Below are positions 1-9,055 of a DNA stretch of 10,953 nucleotides, piece by piece (the stretch's first letter is position 1; the number at the start of each line of letters is the position of its first letter). The translations under genes were made by a program, and so were the position numbers. Source of the DNA: Larix sibirica (lineage: Eukaryota; Streptophyta; Pinopsida; Pinales; Pinaceae); NCBI GenBank assembly GCA_004151065.3, contig NWUY0300011441.1, forward strand, positions 1 through 10,953, read 5' to 3'. A model generated the notes under the pieces. The model searched no databases. It was not told the origin of the DNA and saw only the letters and a list, made by a program, of their open reading frames with translations.

Positions 1-2532
1 AAGATCCAAAATCAAAGGGATAAGCCTAAATTGATATCTTCGCGGCCCTACAAGTGAGGAAAACGTGAAAATGTTGTAATTTCCATGCCCCCATAAGTGA
101 GCAAAGAGAGAAAATATGGAATTGTCGCTCCTTGATGAACTGCCAATGCACACAAATATCATCAGGAGGCCAAAGAGTGGGTTAGGTCAAGTGGTTTCCG
201 ACCCCTAAGTTGTTGAATTTGATTCCGAGTGTGACTAAGGAAGGGACCAACATAATGACAAAAGATCCTAACACTCCTATGATGCACAAACATTATGTTT
301 TCATGGTAATATGAGATGAATACCACAAACAACACATGGTGTGATGATTTAAGGTATAACAGTTGGGAGTGATATTTCTCAACCTCTCGCCACTAAGTGC
401 TTGAGGAGAATTAACTTATTATCTTTTGAAGGTTGGGCTAAGGTCTTATATGTTGTTATATTAGATAGGACTAGTGCACCCATATTGTAAATATTTATTG
501 ACCTCTATCCTACAAAATTACAACCTTTCAAACATATGAATACTCGGAAGAAAGAAATGAACCATGAATTTAATATATGGGTCACAATCACACTACAGAG
601 CATCAATGATTCATAATGGAATGCACCATTAAGCACATGTATCAATATTCATAATCAGCTAGTCTCCACCTAGAATCTCAACAACTCAACGACTTAGCAT
701 TGAAATCATACAACTCAGAGTTTAATAATTTATAAAATAGGTAGCGTGAATATCAAATCATGCCAATGCCATAGGTTGAAAACCTTCAACTTGTTGAACG
801 AGATACCATAGGAATCAATAATGGTCTGAATATGCTTATAGGAAACACAGCTCTGGGAAAAAATCTACGTCCCATCATCTCGAACTAGTATTTTTCAACC
901 AATAAATAACCAAGCAATCCATGTGCATGGCTTTAATAATGAGCAGTGGGCCAAGGATGAGTACAATAGAGAATTTGGAGGCCAACTCAAAATATTGGGG
1001 TATGATGGTGCATAGGATAAATCATGATCGATATGGCTCGGCAAATTGAACTAGTGAGAGGGACATAGTCATAATCAGAACATATAAAAACTATAATGAA
1101 ATGCACATGCTGGAGGGCCAAAATGACCATAGTCCTATCACAAAAAACATATATGTTGCACCTGAATAACACAGTAGTAGATATGACGAGAGTGCATGCA
1201 TAGTGAACAAGATCAACATTATAATGCTCTTTAATTTATTGATAATTTCTAACATAGTAATTAAACCAAGTAAATGAATTTGGCTCCTTTTTTATTGTTT
1301 TATCAGCCATATGGCCATTGAGGTAGGTGGGAAACCAAGGTACGCTAGCTGGGAAGAGTAGACATCAAGAACACCAGTCAAATTGAACACATCCTGATGT
1401 TGAAGCTAAACCATTTCATCCACTGTGTACATACCCCATCAAAGAGACGGCTCGAAAGCCAAATTGTAGTTCTGTAGACTAATTGGGAGGTACCAACTTC
1501 CTGTCGTTTCTCCCAATCCTCAACCTTAGGACAATTTCCCAAAAAAATTTATGTATTACTCAATACAATTGGCCACCAAGAGTTTTCGAGGGTGAATTAT
1601 TATAGCGTTAAGAAATAGGAGAAACCATACAGAGAATGAACCTCAACACCATCAAACCATGCACACAAATACCAACCTCCAATGCAATCGAGGTCATTAC
1701 TCATCGGATCGATCAACAAACACATCACAGCATGCGAGTAGGGTGGAAAAGTGCTAGAAGACACATGGTGGGTGTTACAACCACATATATTACAAACATC
1801 AAACCACAATGGCCGATCAACATGTGGCATTTTAAATACAATGTATGCAAGATCTATCTATTTAATCCAAAAACGATCCAATTGATATACAGTGCCAGTT
1901 CTCTGATTGCTACATAGGACAAACATTAAGCACCACAATCACCAACCTTACACATATATTCAGCCAACCAAATCATCAAACACAATTCCACATCATATTC
2001 CAAATCAACCATAGAGCAGGGCGATATCATTCAGTAACCTCTTGCTTCGAAATGCCAAGTCATCGATCTCTCAGAGTGCAGGCATGCATCTCTTTGTTTC
2101 TCCTGTGGGATTTATCCCACATGCACCACAAAATTACAAATTTGACCCTATATAACCAGCATTCAATACAACATATTCCAAGTAACACTAAGGAGTTGGG
2201 GATCATGTGCAAGGCATGTCCAATCCACTCAATACATTAGTGGGGTTGTAGGATTATAGTTAGGATTTAATCAAGCATAGCATATGAGAACGAAATCACT
2301 GTGGTAGTAAAAATACATTTTGATAAATAGAGCTTGATCTCAAATCAACTCATGGCTCATGGCATAACATAAGTGCATGCTCAACATATATAATGCAATA
2401 TATGGCGATGTTTCTAGTGATAAACAAATTTCATTTTGATTCAATTGCATTGTACTCATAGAACCAGAATCACCATTAGGATTCCATTGGCCAAGCATTT
2501 ATTTCTAGAAACTAAATTAATCACAAGAGCAT
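1..2532. other. Gene-free decayed DNA
   Basis: No intact gene, RNA gene or complete mobile element is visible. All open frames are short and have no recognised motif. Two plus-strand stretches read slightly like old coding sequence: 186-314 (about 42 codons, with a Pro-rich part beginning WFPTPKLLNLIPSVTKEG) and 842-1015 (about 57 codons, including EQWAKDEYNREFGG). Both are bounded by stops, lie in different frames and lack a start that makes sense. They could be fragments of an old retroelement polyprotein, but neither family nor origin can be named. The region is more CpG-rich than the middle of the window (about 13 per kb by hand count over the first 1.2 kb). Confidence 0.6.
2104..2121. 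repeat. Perfect short inverted repeat
   Basis: Two perfectly complementary 8-bp arms (TGTGGGAT and ATCCCACA) are separated by only two T residues. A two-base loop is too tight for a good RNA hairpin, so this is better read as a near-palindrome in DNA, possibly a protein-binding site or chance. It contains GGGAT/ATCCC cores. No gene or element boundary lies beside it. Confidence 0.6.
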
Positions 2533-2668
2533 AAACTCTCATATACTGATCCAAACAAAACTCACTTTTGTTAACCATGCCATGAACCATCATTGCCACA
2601 AAACTCCCATATACTGATCCAAACAAAACTCACTTTTGTTAACCATGCCATGAACCATCATTGCCACA
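2533..2668. repeat. 68-bp tandem duplication, nearly identical copies
   Basis: Copy 1 is 2533-2600 and copy 2 is 2601-2668. They differ at one position only (T at 2539, C at 2607), so 67 of 68 bases match, and the first four bases of the unit recur at 2669-2672. The near-identity points to a recent duplication, unlike the diverged repeats elsewhere in the window. The unit length is not a multiple of three and it holds no long open frame, so it is non-coding. Replication slippage or unequal exchange would produce this; an assembly artefact is the main alternative. Confidence 0.95.
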
Positions 2669-3646
2669 AAACAATGTTTGGATTTTTCATTAGTGCCTAG
2701 AATTTATTGTAGGTAGGCCCCCCTTGTTTGATCACATAAGCATTGGAATGTGCAGAAAATAAAGTAGAATGGGGATCAAATATTTGATCTCCATGGCTAA
2801 ATACCAAGCTCAAAATAGTATCCATTTTCACAACAATTTTTTAAATCAACTCTTGATGATATTCCAAGCATCAACAACACCCTCCAACTATATGACCAAC
2901 ATTATGTATCATGTTGCTTCATACCAATATAGATTATGTCTAGCCTCCACCATGGAATAATATACAATTTTGGGTAAGGAAAATAATGGCTACTTTTCTC
3001 ATAATTATGGTTAGCCTTAGGTGTTGTGAGGATATCACACATATACCTACTTTCCCCTCTCAATTCTGATGACATGTAATAAATAATATATTATGAGTTA
3101 TCAGTGGTTATTATATGAAAATTGCATTGAACACATTGCCATCTTTCATCCCATGTTGTAATAAGGGCAAAGTTAGAGGAATGGATAAATAGGAAAATAG
3201 ATGGATTTGTGAATATGGTGGGAATTATCATAAGACTTTGTTGTATATAGATGTTGTGGCATTAACATCTAGCATGTTTTGTAGCCTATAGGAATACCTG
3301 GAGATATTAACTCCTTTTGTGAAGAGGTTTGGATGAACATGATCATGGAAAAAACTATGATAGTATTATTCTTGCTAAGAAAAGAATAAAACAACCACAA
3401 ATTAGCTTCAAAGGCATACCAATAAAGATAGATTTCAACTATAAATATTTGAGTCTAAATTTCCATGACAAGCTAAGATTGGATGCAAGCACGAAGAAAA
3501 CACTGCAAGGAGGGTGGTAAGCAATTTTCCTAGTGCAAAAAGTATGCAAAACAACATGTTTGAGAGTAGAAAAAGTTGTGCTCCTCTTTCAAATACTCAT
3601 AATCCCAATAATTATTTATATATCTGAAGTATGAGGGCCAAGTATT
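2669..3646. other. Gene-free A+T-rich DNA
   Basis: No supported gene. The longest plus-strand frames here (2769-2960 and 3329-3520, about 63 codons each) show no known motif and have the composition of random A+T-rich sequence. The second has a Lys-rich N-terminal half but no recognisable domain. The stretch ends where the 5' LTR remnant begins at 3647. Confidence 0.55.
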
Positions 3647-3706
3647 TGTTGGTGTACATGCACTCCTATGGACTCACTTGAGCCCATTTTTCCTTCATTT
3701 TAGGAA
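3647..3706 (+). repeat. 5' LTR remnant (first 60 bp only)
   Basis: The first 20 bases are identical to the start of the 3' LTR at 5499, and the next 40 match at 31 positions, most differences being transitions, as in methylated and ageing copies. Similarity stops abruptly after TTTTAGGAA, and the remaining ~280 bp of LTR are missing. The cause could be an internal deletion or a recombination joint. The 5' flank GTATT (3642-3646) has no clear partner after the 3' LTR. Confidence 0.8.
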
Positions 3707-3719
3707 GGGAAATGAGTAA

Positions 3720-3771
3720 GGGCCCATCTAGCTCAGTGGTAGAGCCTTGGACTATCTAAATAAAGTCTAGG
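3720..3771 (+). other. tRNA-like segment with RNA polymerase III A-box
   Basis: The sequence TAGCTCAGTGG (3729-3739) fits the pol III A-box consensus TRGCNNAGYNGG. It sits inside a D-arm-like hairpin, with GCTC at 3731-3734 pairing with GAGC at 3742-3745. GGGCCCA at 3720-3726 resembles a tRNA acceptor 5' strand. A second stem pairs 3746-3753 with 3764-3771 (eight pairs, two of them G-T) around a 10-base loop, in the place of an anticodon arm. No acceptable B-box (GGTTCRANNCC) and no matching acceptor 3' strand follow, so this is not a working tRNA gene. It could be a decayed tRNA, the head of a tRNA-derived SINE, or tRNA-like sequence native to this retrotransposon family. Confidence 0.5.
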
Positions 3772-3865
3772 AGGGATATTATCTATGATGGAAAACAAAG
3801 ATCTAAGCATCTCCAGTCTTTGACATCTCAATCAAAACCTTGCCACTGAAGTTAGCAAACTTTGA

Positions 3866-4838
3866 GGTGAACAAAATGAGCTGCAAGCTAAAGTTTCTAA
3901 TTGGATCACCTGTTATGATGAGATGGAGAAAAAATTAACTCTACACATTGAACAAATCTTGGACAAATTAAAAGAGAAAGAAGAATTAGATTTTTGGATA
4001 GGGTCTCTCTTCTCATCTAGTTTTGTTAAGCTCCAATATCATTTAAGAATATGCTACAGATAATGATCATGCATCAACCATGTAGATGAAACTTATAATG
4101 ATGAGAGTATTGATGAAGAGTCTATTTCATCCACTACCAATGATTCTACATCTTGCATTTATGATGAGGGATTTTCTTCTTCCATTGCTACTCGAGGGGA
4201 TTCTTCTTCCTCCCTTTCTAATTCTAAAAATGCATATGATAATTCATGATTTATGACTAACTCTACAAATTATATTTATGTTGCTACAAATTCTTCTTCT
4301 TACACTGCGGATGTTCATGAAGAGGAAGATACTGTAGATTGTATTGCATATCATGCACTTATTGTGATTCATGAGCCTACAACACCATACTTTAAGGTTC
4401 ATACTCATGGATTTGGGTCCAAATTAGTTCTTAATATGGGATACACTAGTGGTGGCCTTGGTAAGAATGGACAAGGTATCACAAATCCCACAACCTATGA
4501 AAAGACCATCCAAAGCCAGATTAGGTTTTGATGGGGCTTCATCAACATTATCAAGTTGTCTTGAATCCTCTGCTAATCAACTTCAATTTATTCTAGCACT
4601 AGATATCATCACACCATATGAATCTTCTACTAACAAGTTGTAGGATCCATCTCCTACACCGCATATTGATATGGATTTGGAGCTTACTCAACTTGATTTG
4701 ACACCAATTTCAAAGTTATTAGAGTTCTTAGAAACAACTGACCCTTCAACATCAACTTCAGGATCTACATCCTCCACATACCAACATCCTTGGCATCATG
4801 ATTGGATACATCATTGTTCTCCTTTCAAGTATCCATAG
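3866..4838 (+). pseudogene. Broken retrotransposon frame with coiled-coil-like part and G-patch motif
   Basis: One plus-strand frame is open from 3866 except for stops at 4061-4063, 4064-4066 and 4247-4249. Its first part (3866-4060) is rich in Glu, Lys and Leu (for example MEKKLTLHIEQILDKLKEKE), suggesting a coiled coil as in Gag-like proteins. Next comes an acidic, Ser-rich linker (about 4082-4246). The G-patch lies at about 4406-4489, with the typical Gly pattern GFGSKLVLNMGYTSGGLGKN followed by GQGI. The motif's usual continuation is found in another frame (KRPSKARLGF, 4500-4529), so a single-base indel occurred near 4488. That frame runs on through a stop at 4641-4643 to 4836-4838 and includes a Thr/Ser-rich part. 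G-patches are nucleic-acid-binding motifs known in RNA-processing proteins and in some retroelement proteins. At least five lesions make it non-functional, and there is no convincing start codon. Confidence 0.7.
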
Positions 4839-5490
4839 TGATTTTTTAGTTCCCCTTCATTCAACTTATTGATGAAGAGGTTTACTCAACAACATCTTTC
4901 CAAGGTACCAACTCCAAAGATTGTTTGTGGTTGGCTTGATGATTGGTCATGGGAGCATTTGAGCAATTGTTTGAGAACCTTCTATATATGTGTTTCATCC
5001 AAGATACACAAGAATCATTATCATTGCTCTTGACTTGATTGATTAGGTTGAATTTATAGTTCCATTCAACATTGTTTTGATGACTTTAATGGGGTTTGCT
5101 TATATGCTTTGGAAGAACTTTGACTAGCCCAACCATATTGGTGTAGGTTGGTACCTTAGTGTTCGGAGAGATCTGATTGTTTTCTACTAGCATCAGTTAC
5201 AACATTTCAACTTATGCACACTCATTGGAGTGGATTACGATCTATCATCATCAGATCATGCTTCATTGTCTTGTCATTAGTTTGAAATCTTAGAGACTCT
5301 CAATTGGCCACATTGTGGACCAGAGTAGCGGCTACCGAGTCTACTCATTGATCACTATCCTCTTTTTTTGCAGGGTGGGGGTTCCCTCTTTCCTCATTTT
5401 TATAGGATATTCTTTTGTACTTGGGTACCTAACATGGCTACATATTGTCAGGGCCCATTTTTTTGCATCATACTCACCTAACTTAGGATT
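4839..5490 (+). other. 3' internal region of the retrotransposon, non-coding or fully decayed
   Basis: This stretch joins the G-patch pseudogene to the polypurine tract. Short open pieces remain in the same frame as the end of the pseudogene (for example VPTPKIVCGWLDDWSWEHL, starting about 4905), but stops are frequent and no reverse transcriptase, RNase H or integrase motif can be seen. The plus-strand frame at 5315-5533 runs across the polypurine tract into the LTR and is therefore not a gene. The region may be an untranslated 3' spacer, or a remnant after loss of the pol genes. Confidence 0.5.
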
Positions 5491-5498
5491 AAGGGAGG
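5491..5498 (+). promoter_or_regulatory. Polypurine tract for plus-strand priming
   Basis: The run AAGGGAGG sits directly against the TG that starts the 3' LTR at 5499. This is the position where LTR retrotransposons keep the polypurine tract that primes plus-strand DNA synthesis. It supports the plus orientation of the element and the placing of the LTR boundary. Confidence 0.75.
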
Positions 5499-5571
5499 TG
5501 TTGGTGTACATGCACTCCCGTGGGCTTACTTAATCTCCCTTTTCCTTCATTTTAGGAACAAATGTTCCCTT

Positions 5572-5631
5572 CTCCTATTTTCTAGGGATGAAGGCACCCT
5601 CCTCCTATTTTCTAGGGATTACTGCACCTTC
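5572..5631 (+). repeat. 30-bp tandem repeat within the LTR
   Basis: Two units (5572-5601 and 5602-5631) both begin CTCCTATTTTCTAGGGAT. The first 18 bases are identical and 26 of 30 match overall. Short tandem repeats in the U3 part of LTRs often hold promoter or enhancer sites, but no specific binding site is recognised here. Confidence 0.85.
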
Positions 5632-5646
5632 CTTGCTAGTTGTCAT

Positions 5647-5699
5647 CTAGTTGACTCCATAAGTGCACCTGTATTGCATGTTATGGAGTAGTTAACTAG
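5647..5699. repeat. Imperfect inverted repeat within the LTR
   Basis: ACTCCATAA (5654-5662) is perfectly complementary to TTATGGAGT (5681-5689), with an 18-base loop. Outer CTAGTT (5647-5652) and AACTAG (5694-5699) extend the pairing beyond a short asymmetric bulge. The transcript could fold here; any role in packaging, termination or polyadenylation is speculative. Confidence 0.65.
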
Positions 5700-6290
5700 C
5701 CTGGATCATGCATGCCAAGTTAATCTTCAGGTTAATTATATGTCCTATTGTTTAACCTTAGTCATCTTATTATCAACCATGATTTGTAAACTTGTGAGTT
5801 GTAAATATAGTATCTGCAAGTAAACCTCTCTAGTGCAATCACCTAAGGATCAAACCACTACTATTATCAGAGAAGAATAACATACAAAATGATGTCCTAA
5901 TCTCAATGAATTCAAGGAATGAAATGAAAGAGGAAATCAAACACACAAAAATAGTTCTCGAGATAGTACTAGGAAATGACAGTCACACACTAGATGTAGT
6001 AGAAGTCTAAAGAAACTAATTTTATAAAGGACAAAACCTGTGATGACAAATGAAAGTTGAATCAAAACAATTGTGCAGCTGATAAGAAGAATGATCTAAA
6101 TCCTAACAGTATTTTGCAGCAGTCTATAGTTTGTAAAAATGTGTAACTCAGATCCTTAATTGATATCAATATCATGTGTCTTCTACAATAAAACCAAAGT
6201 TGTCTTTATGTATTAATGATCTTAATAAGAGATGAAAAACAAAGTATTTCTTATAGGAATAAATTTGAGAAACTTTAAAGACTATAAAAG

Positions 6291-6471
6291 ACTACAAGTT
6301 TTTTATACTAGTTCCTATTTCGATTAACTCTCAATTTTTGTAAATAGAGTATGTGAAAAAAGAAGATTAAAACAATGCTTAATTCTAAGAGTCACATTGT
6401 TGATCTACTATTAAAACAACTTTCAAAGTATGCAATCTACAATATACAAACCAGTATAAAAAACTTGTAGT
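6291..6471. repeat. 22-bp inverted repeat with 137-base spacer
   Basis: Arm 1 is 6291-6312 and arm 2 is 6450-6471. They are complementary at 21 of 22 positions; the mismatch involves C at 6452. The outer sequences do not pair, and the spacer (6313-6449) folds only into small separate hairpins. The arms do not begin with a recognised transposon terminus and no flanking direct repeat was found. A small foldback element remnant is possible; a microRNA-type precursor is less likely. Confidence 0.75.
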
Positions 6472-8203
6472 TATGCATTCCTATTACAAAATCAAATAAA
6501 ACTACTTAAACCAATCTATTATTCCAAACTAACTAACTTTCTCAGGAAAACAACCATTCTGTATATCTTGAAGACAATCCAAATTGCAAAAGTCAACTTG
6601 AACTAAACATGCAGCTATAGGATTTCAACCTCTAAATATTGAATAGGAAAAACTACAGCTATATGCATAGAAGGATTGGATTTACACTAAATGAAATCAC
6701 ATGTATGCATTCATGGAAAATAAATGATCTATATATTATGAGAACACTCCTAGATTATGACAATCAACACAACTCACATATGTTGCTACAGGTGTTCATT
6801 TAAGAAAAGGAAAGCTATTGGAGTATGAAATATTCTAAACACATACACCTATGAGAGTTGAATGAGTGACTATGATTATGTGCAGATATGGACTGATCAT
6901 AAGTAAGTGAAAGGTGTTTTGGAAAAGAAAATGTAAATGAAAACAAAATACCAATATAAACAGGATAATACACAGATCTGCTACACTTTTAATAAGCATG
7001 TTAAATGAGGAACTAAACAGAGATACAAACAATGAAATAACAAAGATACAAATTGAACATGAAATGCTAACTAAAACAAAAAGAACAGAAAGGAAATCTT
7101 TATTATTCCAGTCGGTGGGACCTTGCCTAGTGGCTTAGTAAGTTTTAGCTAAACTCTATGTAGAAGTGATAAACACAATCTCCATAGAACTTCAGTCTTC
7201 CATTAACTTAGAATGAAAATAATTGTCACATCAACACATATCAAGATCACAATACGAGCTTCAATGTTTGATTCAAACTTAGTTCAAAACTCTTACACAA
7301 GAATATACATCAGTTTTGTGACTCTAATCATGAATAAGAGCAGTCTTATATATAATGCTCAAAAATGGGATGGAATCCCTCTAAAATAACAACAACTCAA
7401 CAAAGATAGCAACATAATAAGATCTTTCCCACGAGAGATGGATCTAGAATCATCAATCATCAACGTAATTATTGAATGACCTTAGCCATGGGAAATAATC
7501 TGGTTCTAGTTAAAATAAATAAAGATGAATTGCAAAGGAGCAAGAAAAGATGGAGCTAATAATGCAAAAAATGGTTTGAATTGTGGAATATAGAAGAAGA
7601 AAGGTGCACAACTATTAAAAGGACCCTAAAAATTCATGTACAAGAATGCTACATGAAGGGAAAATAAAAATAAAAAAACACTAATACTACATAGGAAACC
7701 TCAAGAAATGGGAGGAGATCAAAGTGAAAAACTACTTGAAACATAACATCCCATGGCATGAAAAGTAAATAATAGCACAACTAAGATCGAACTCGTACAT
7801 ATTGAAATGTGAAATAAGAAAATGGGAATAAACCAAGGTGTCATGGGAGGAAAGTTATATCGAGTATGTTTTCAATTGTGCAACAAAATCACGAATCGGG
7901 AAAATATTGAATTTGTTTATTGAGCATTAGGATTCAACATTTTAGGAGGATCTAGTTTTAGTGAAGAAAATGATGTGAGCAAGAATAAAATGGTTAAGAA
8001 TCAATGGAGTAGCTAGGCTTTGATGCAGAGCAAAGGAGGTCAAACTTAATTGAGTAGGCCAAGTCCATGATCTAGGTTTTGCAATTATTCCACTAGTTCT
8101 AGCTATTGCAATTTATTATTATATTCTCTTCAAAATTGGCACATAAAGGATGTAAATTGTGTTGTCCCATATGACCATTCAATCACGTGGAAGGATTAAT
8201 AAG

Positions 8204-8221
8204 ATCTATCTATCTATCTAT
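8204..8221. repeat. (ATCT)4 microsatellite
   Basis: Four full ATCT units followed by AT. It is short and probably of little effect. A G-box hexamer, CACGTG, lies 15 bases upstream at 8184-8189, but nothing else nearby suggests a promoter. Confidence 0.85.
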
Positions 8222-8350
8222 TATAAATAATTAACTTCTTATTCATATATTTTTAAAATAATAATGTCTAATTTTGATTTATCGAAAAATCAAGTGTGTC
8301 CTTACTCATACAACCCCCATTTTAATTTGACAATCATCTTCCATAGTTCT

Positions 8351-8362
8351 AAAAAAAAAAAA
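8351..8362 (+). repeat. A12 homopolymer
   Basis: Twelve consecutive A residues. It could be the tail of a very old retroposed copy, but no target-site duplication or recognisable retroposon body lies upstream, so it is noted only as a simple repeat. Confidence 0.8.
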
Positions 8363-8597
8363 TCCAATATAATGTTCATTCAACAATTCACAAAAAACCA
8401 AGATTTCATGCTCTGAAACTTGGAGATATAGAGTTTTATGCAATGCCCTAAAAGAAATAAAATACTTAAAAAACTATTGAAATGTCATATAAAAGTAAAA
8501 CCCTAGACACAAGCTTGCAACCGATACCACCTCTATAGAAAAGTCAAACCATTATGAGAATCATTGAAAATGTTGTCAATAATGTTCTAGAAGCAAA

Positions 8598-8708
8598 GTT
8601 TGTGGCATGAGGTTGATGAAACTTGTTACCATGAATAACAAGTTCTCCATGGCCAAAATCAAAGCTTCTAACTTAAGGTACTTCATGCAAAGAATGGTAA
8701 CCACAAAC
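8598..8708. repeat. Nested short inverted repeats
   Basis: AACTTGTTA (8620-8628) is perfectly complementary to TAACAAGTT (8636-8644) with a 7-base loop. Around it, GTTTGTGG (8598-8605) pairs with CCACAAAC (8701-8708), and TTACCAT (8626-8632) with ATGGTAA (8694-8700). The right-hand 15 bases are thus the complement of two left-hand blocks separated by 20 bases. This could be a decayed foldback sequence with a small insertion, or partly chance. No coding content is visible. Confidence 0.5.
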
Positions 8709-9055
8709 TAAGGCTCATGTTTCCATTCAAGCAAATCCATAAAGTGCTTCCTTGATTCAACATTTGAATTTATCGTGAACCATATTTGTCTTCCTATGTC
8801 TAGAATATAAAACATGTTATCCATTTCTCAGTATCCATTGGATCCCTTCTCAAGTCACTTGCCTTGGACTTCAACAAGTTACTTAATCCATTTCCTCAAA
8901 CCATGCCAAACCTTCTTCACCTCCCCTATGGAGGCATAAAAACAACAACATGCCATGTGGCAAACACTGGGAGGTTGACACTATCACCAACCTACAATCC
9001 CAATTTCAAAAAAATGGAGATCAAGAAGAGAATATTGATATTTTGTGAGATAGAA

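Larger units (their letters stand above)
3647..5841 (+). mobile_element. Broken LTR retrotransposon, probably Ty3/gypsy-like
   Basis: The element is defined by a repeated terminus: 3647-3706 matches 5499-5558 at 51 of 60 positions, both starting TGTTGGTGTACATGCACTCC. The right copy is directly preceded by a polypurine tract, as expected for a 3' LTR, which fixes the plus orientation. The internal part (about 1.8 kb) keeps a coiled-coil-like piece and a G-patch motif but shows no protease, reverse transcriptase, RNase H or integrase motif. The 5' LTR is cut after about 60 bp, no standard primer-binding site (TGGTATCAGAGC type) was found, and no target-site duplication is obvious (GTATT on the left; nothing matching on the right). 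G-patch motifs occur in some plant LTR retrotransposon proteins, hence the Ty3/gypsy suggestion, which is inference. It may be a non-autonomous family member or a deletion derivative. Confidence 0.8.
5499..5841 (+). repeat. 3' LTR
   Basis: It starts TGTTGG right after the polypurine tract and shares its first 60 bp with the remnant at 3647. The 3' end is uncertain: a CA at 5840-5841 is a plausible terminus, giving about 343 bp, but no 5-bp target duplication confirms it. Inside are a 30-bp tandem repeat (5572-5631) and an inverted repeat (5647-5699). With the 5' copy nearly gone, LTR divergence cannot be used well for dating; 9 differences in 60 bp only suggest an old insertion. Confidence 0.7.
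5842..9055. other. Long gene-free A+T-rich stretch
   Basis: No gene or RNA gene can be supported over about 3.2 kb. Open frames are short (such as the minus-strand frame at 6835-7032, hydrophobic only because the DNA is A+T-rich) and show no motifs. The left half is extremely CpG-poor: 6 CpGs counted in 5841-7500. Several short inverted repeats and simple repeats within it are listed separately. Around 8760-9055 a few minus-strand pieces look faintly protein-like (such as KASDLRRDPMDTEKW) but stops break them and no family is recognised. It may be old transposon debris or part of a very long intron. Confidence 0.55.

Noticed and set aside
987-1172. Minus-strand open frame of 61 codons
   Set aside because: No motif, biased composition, and no conserved context; this length is expected by chance in 11 kb read in six frames.
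1600-1917. Overlapping minus (1600-1830) and plus (1636-1917) open frames
   Set aside because: They overlap on opposite strands, neither has a recognised domain, and His/Cys residues on the minus strand do not form a regular zinc-binding spacing.
2052-2240. Plus-strand open frame of 62 codons
   Set aside because: It spans the near-palindrome at 2104 and has no recognisable motif.
3720-3800. Functional tRNA gene
   Set aside because: Only the A-box and D-arm-like hairpin are present; no B-box, no T-arm and no closing acceptor strand can be found.
5315-5533. Plus-strand open frame of 72 codons with hydrophobic stretches
   Set aside because: It reads through the polypurine tract into the 3' LTR, so the frame is incidental.
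6291-6471. MicroRNA precursor
   Set aside because: The two arms pair well, but the spacer does not extend the stem and forms separate small hairpins, unlike a typical plant precursor; kept only as an inverted repeat.
6835-7032. Minus-strand frame resembling a membrane protein
   Set aside because: The hydrophobic Phe/Leu/Ile richness follows from A+T-rich codons; no signal, no loop pattern and no neighbours support it.
7085-7360. Minus-strand promoter or solo LTR, with TATA-like TTATATATAA (7346-7355) and an AATAATAAAG (7091-7103 region)
   Set aside because: The TATA-like sequence is a palindrome and common in such DNA, and no TG/CA termini, target duplication or second copy was found to define an LTR.
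8184-8189. G-box CACGTG as a promoter element
   Set aside because: A single six-base match in 11 kb is expected by chance and nothing near it looks like a transcription unit.
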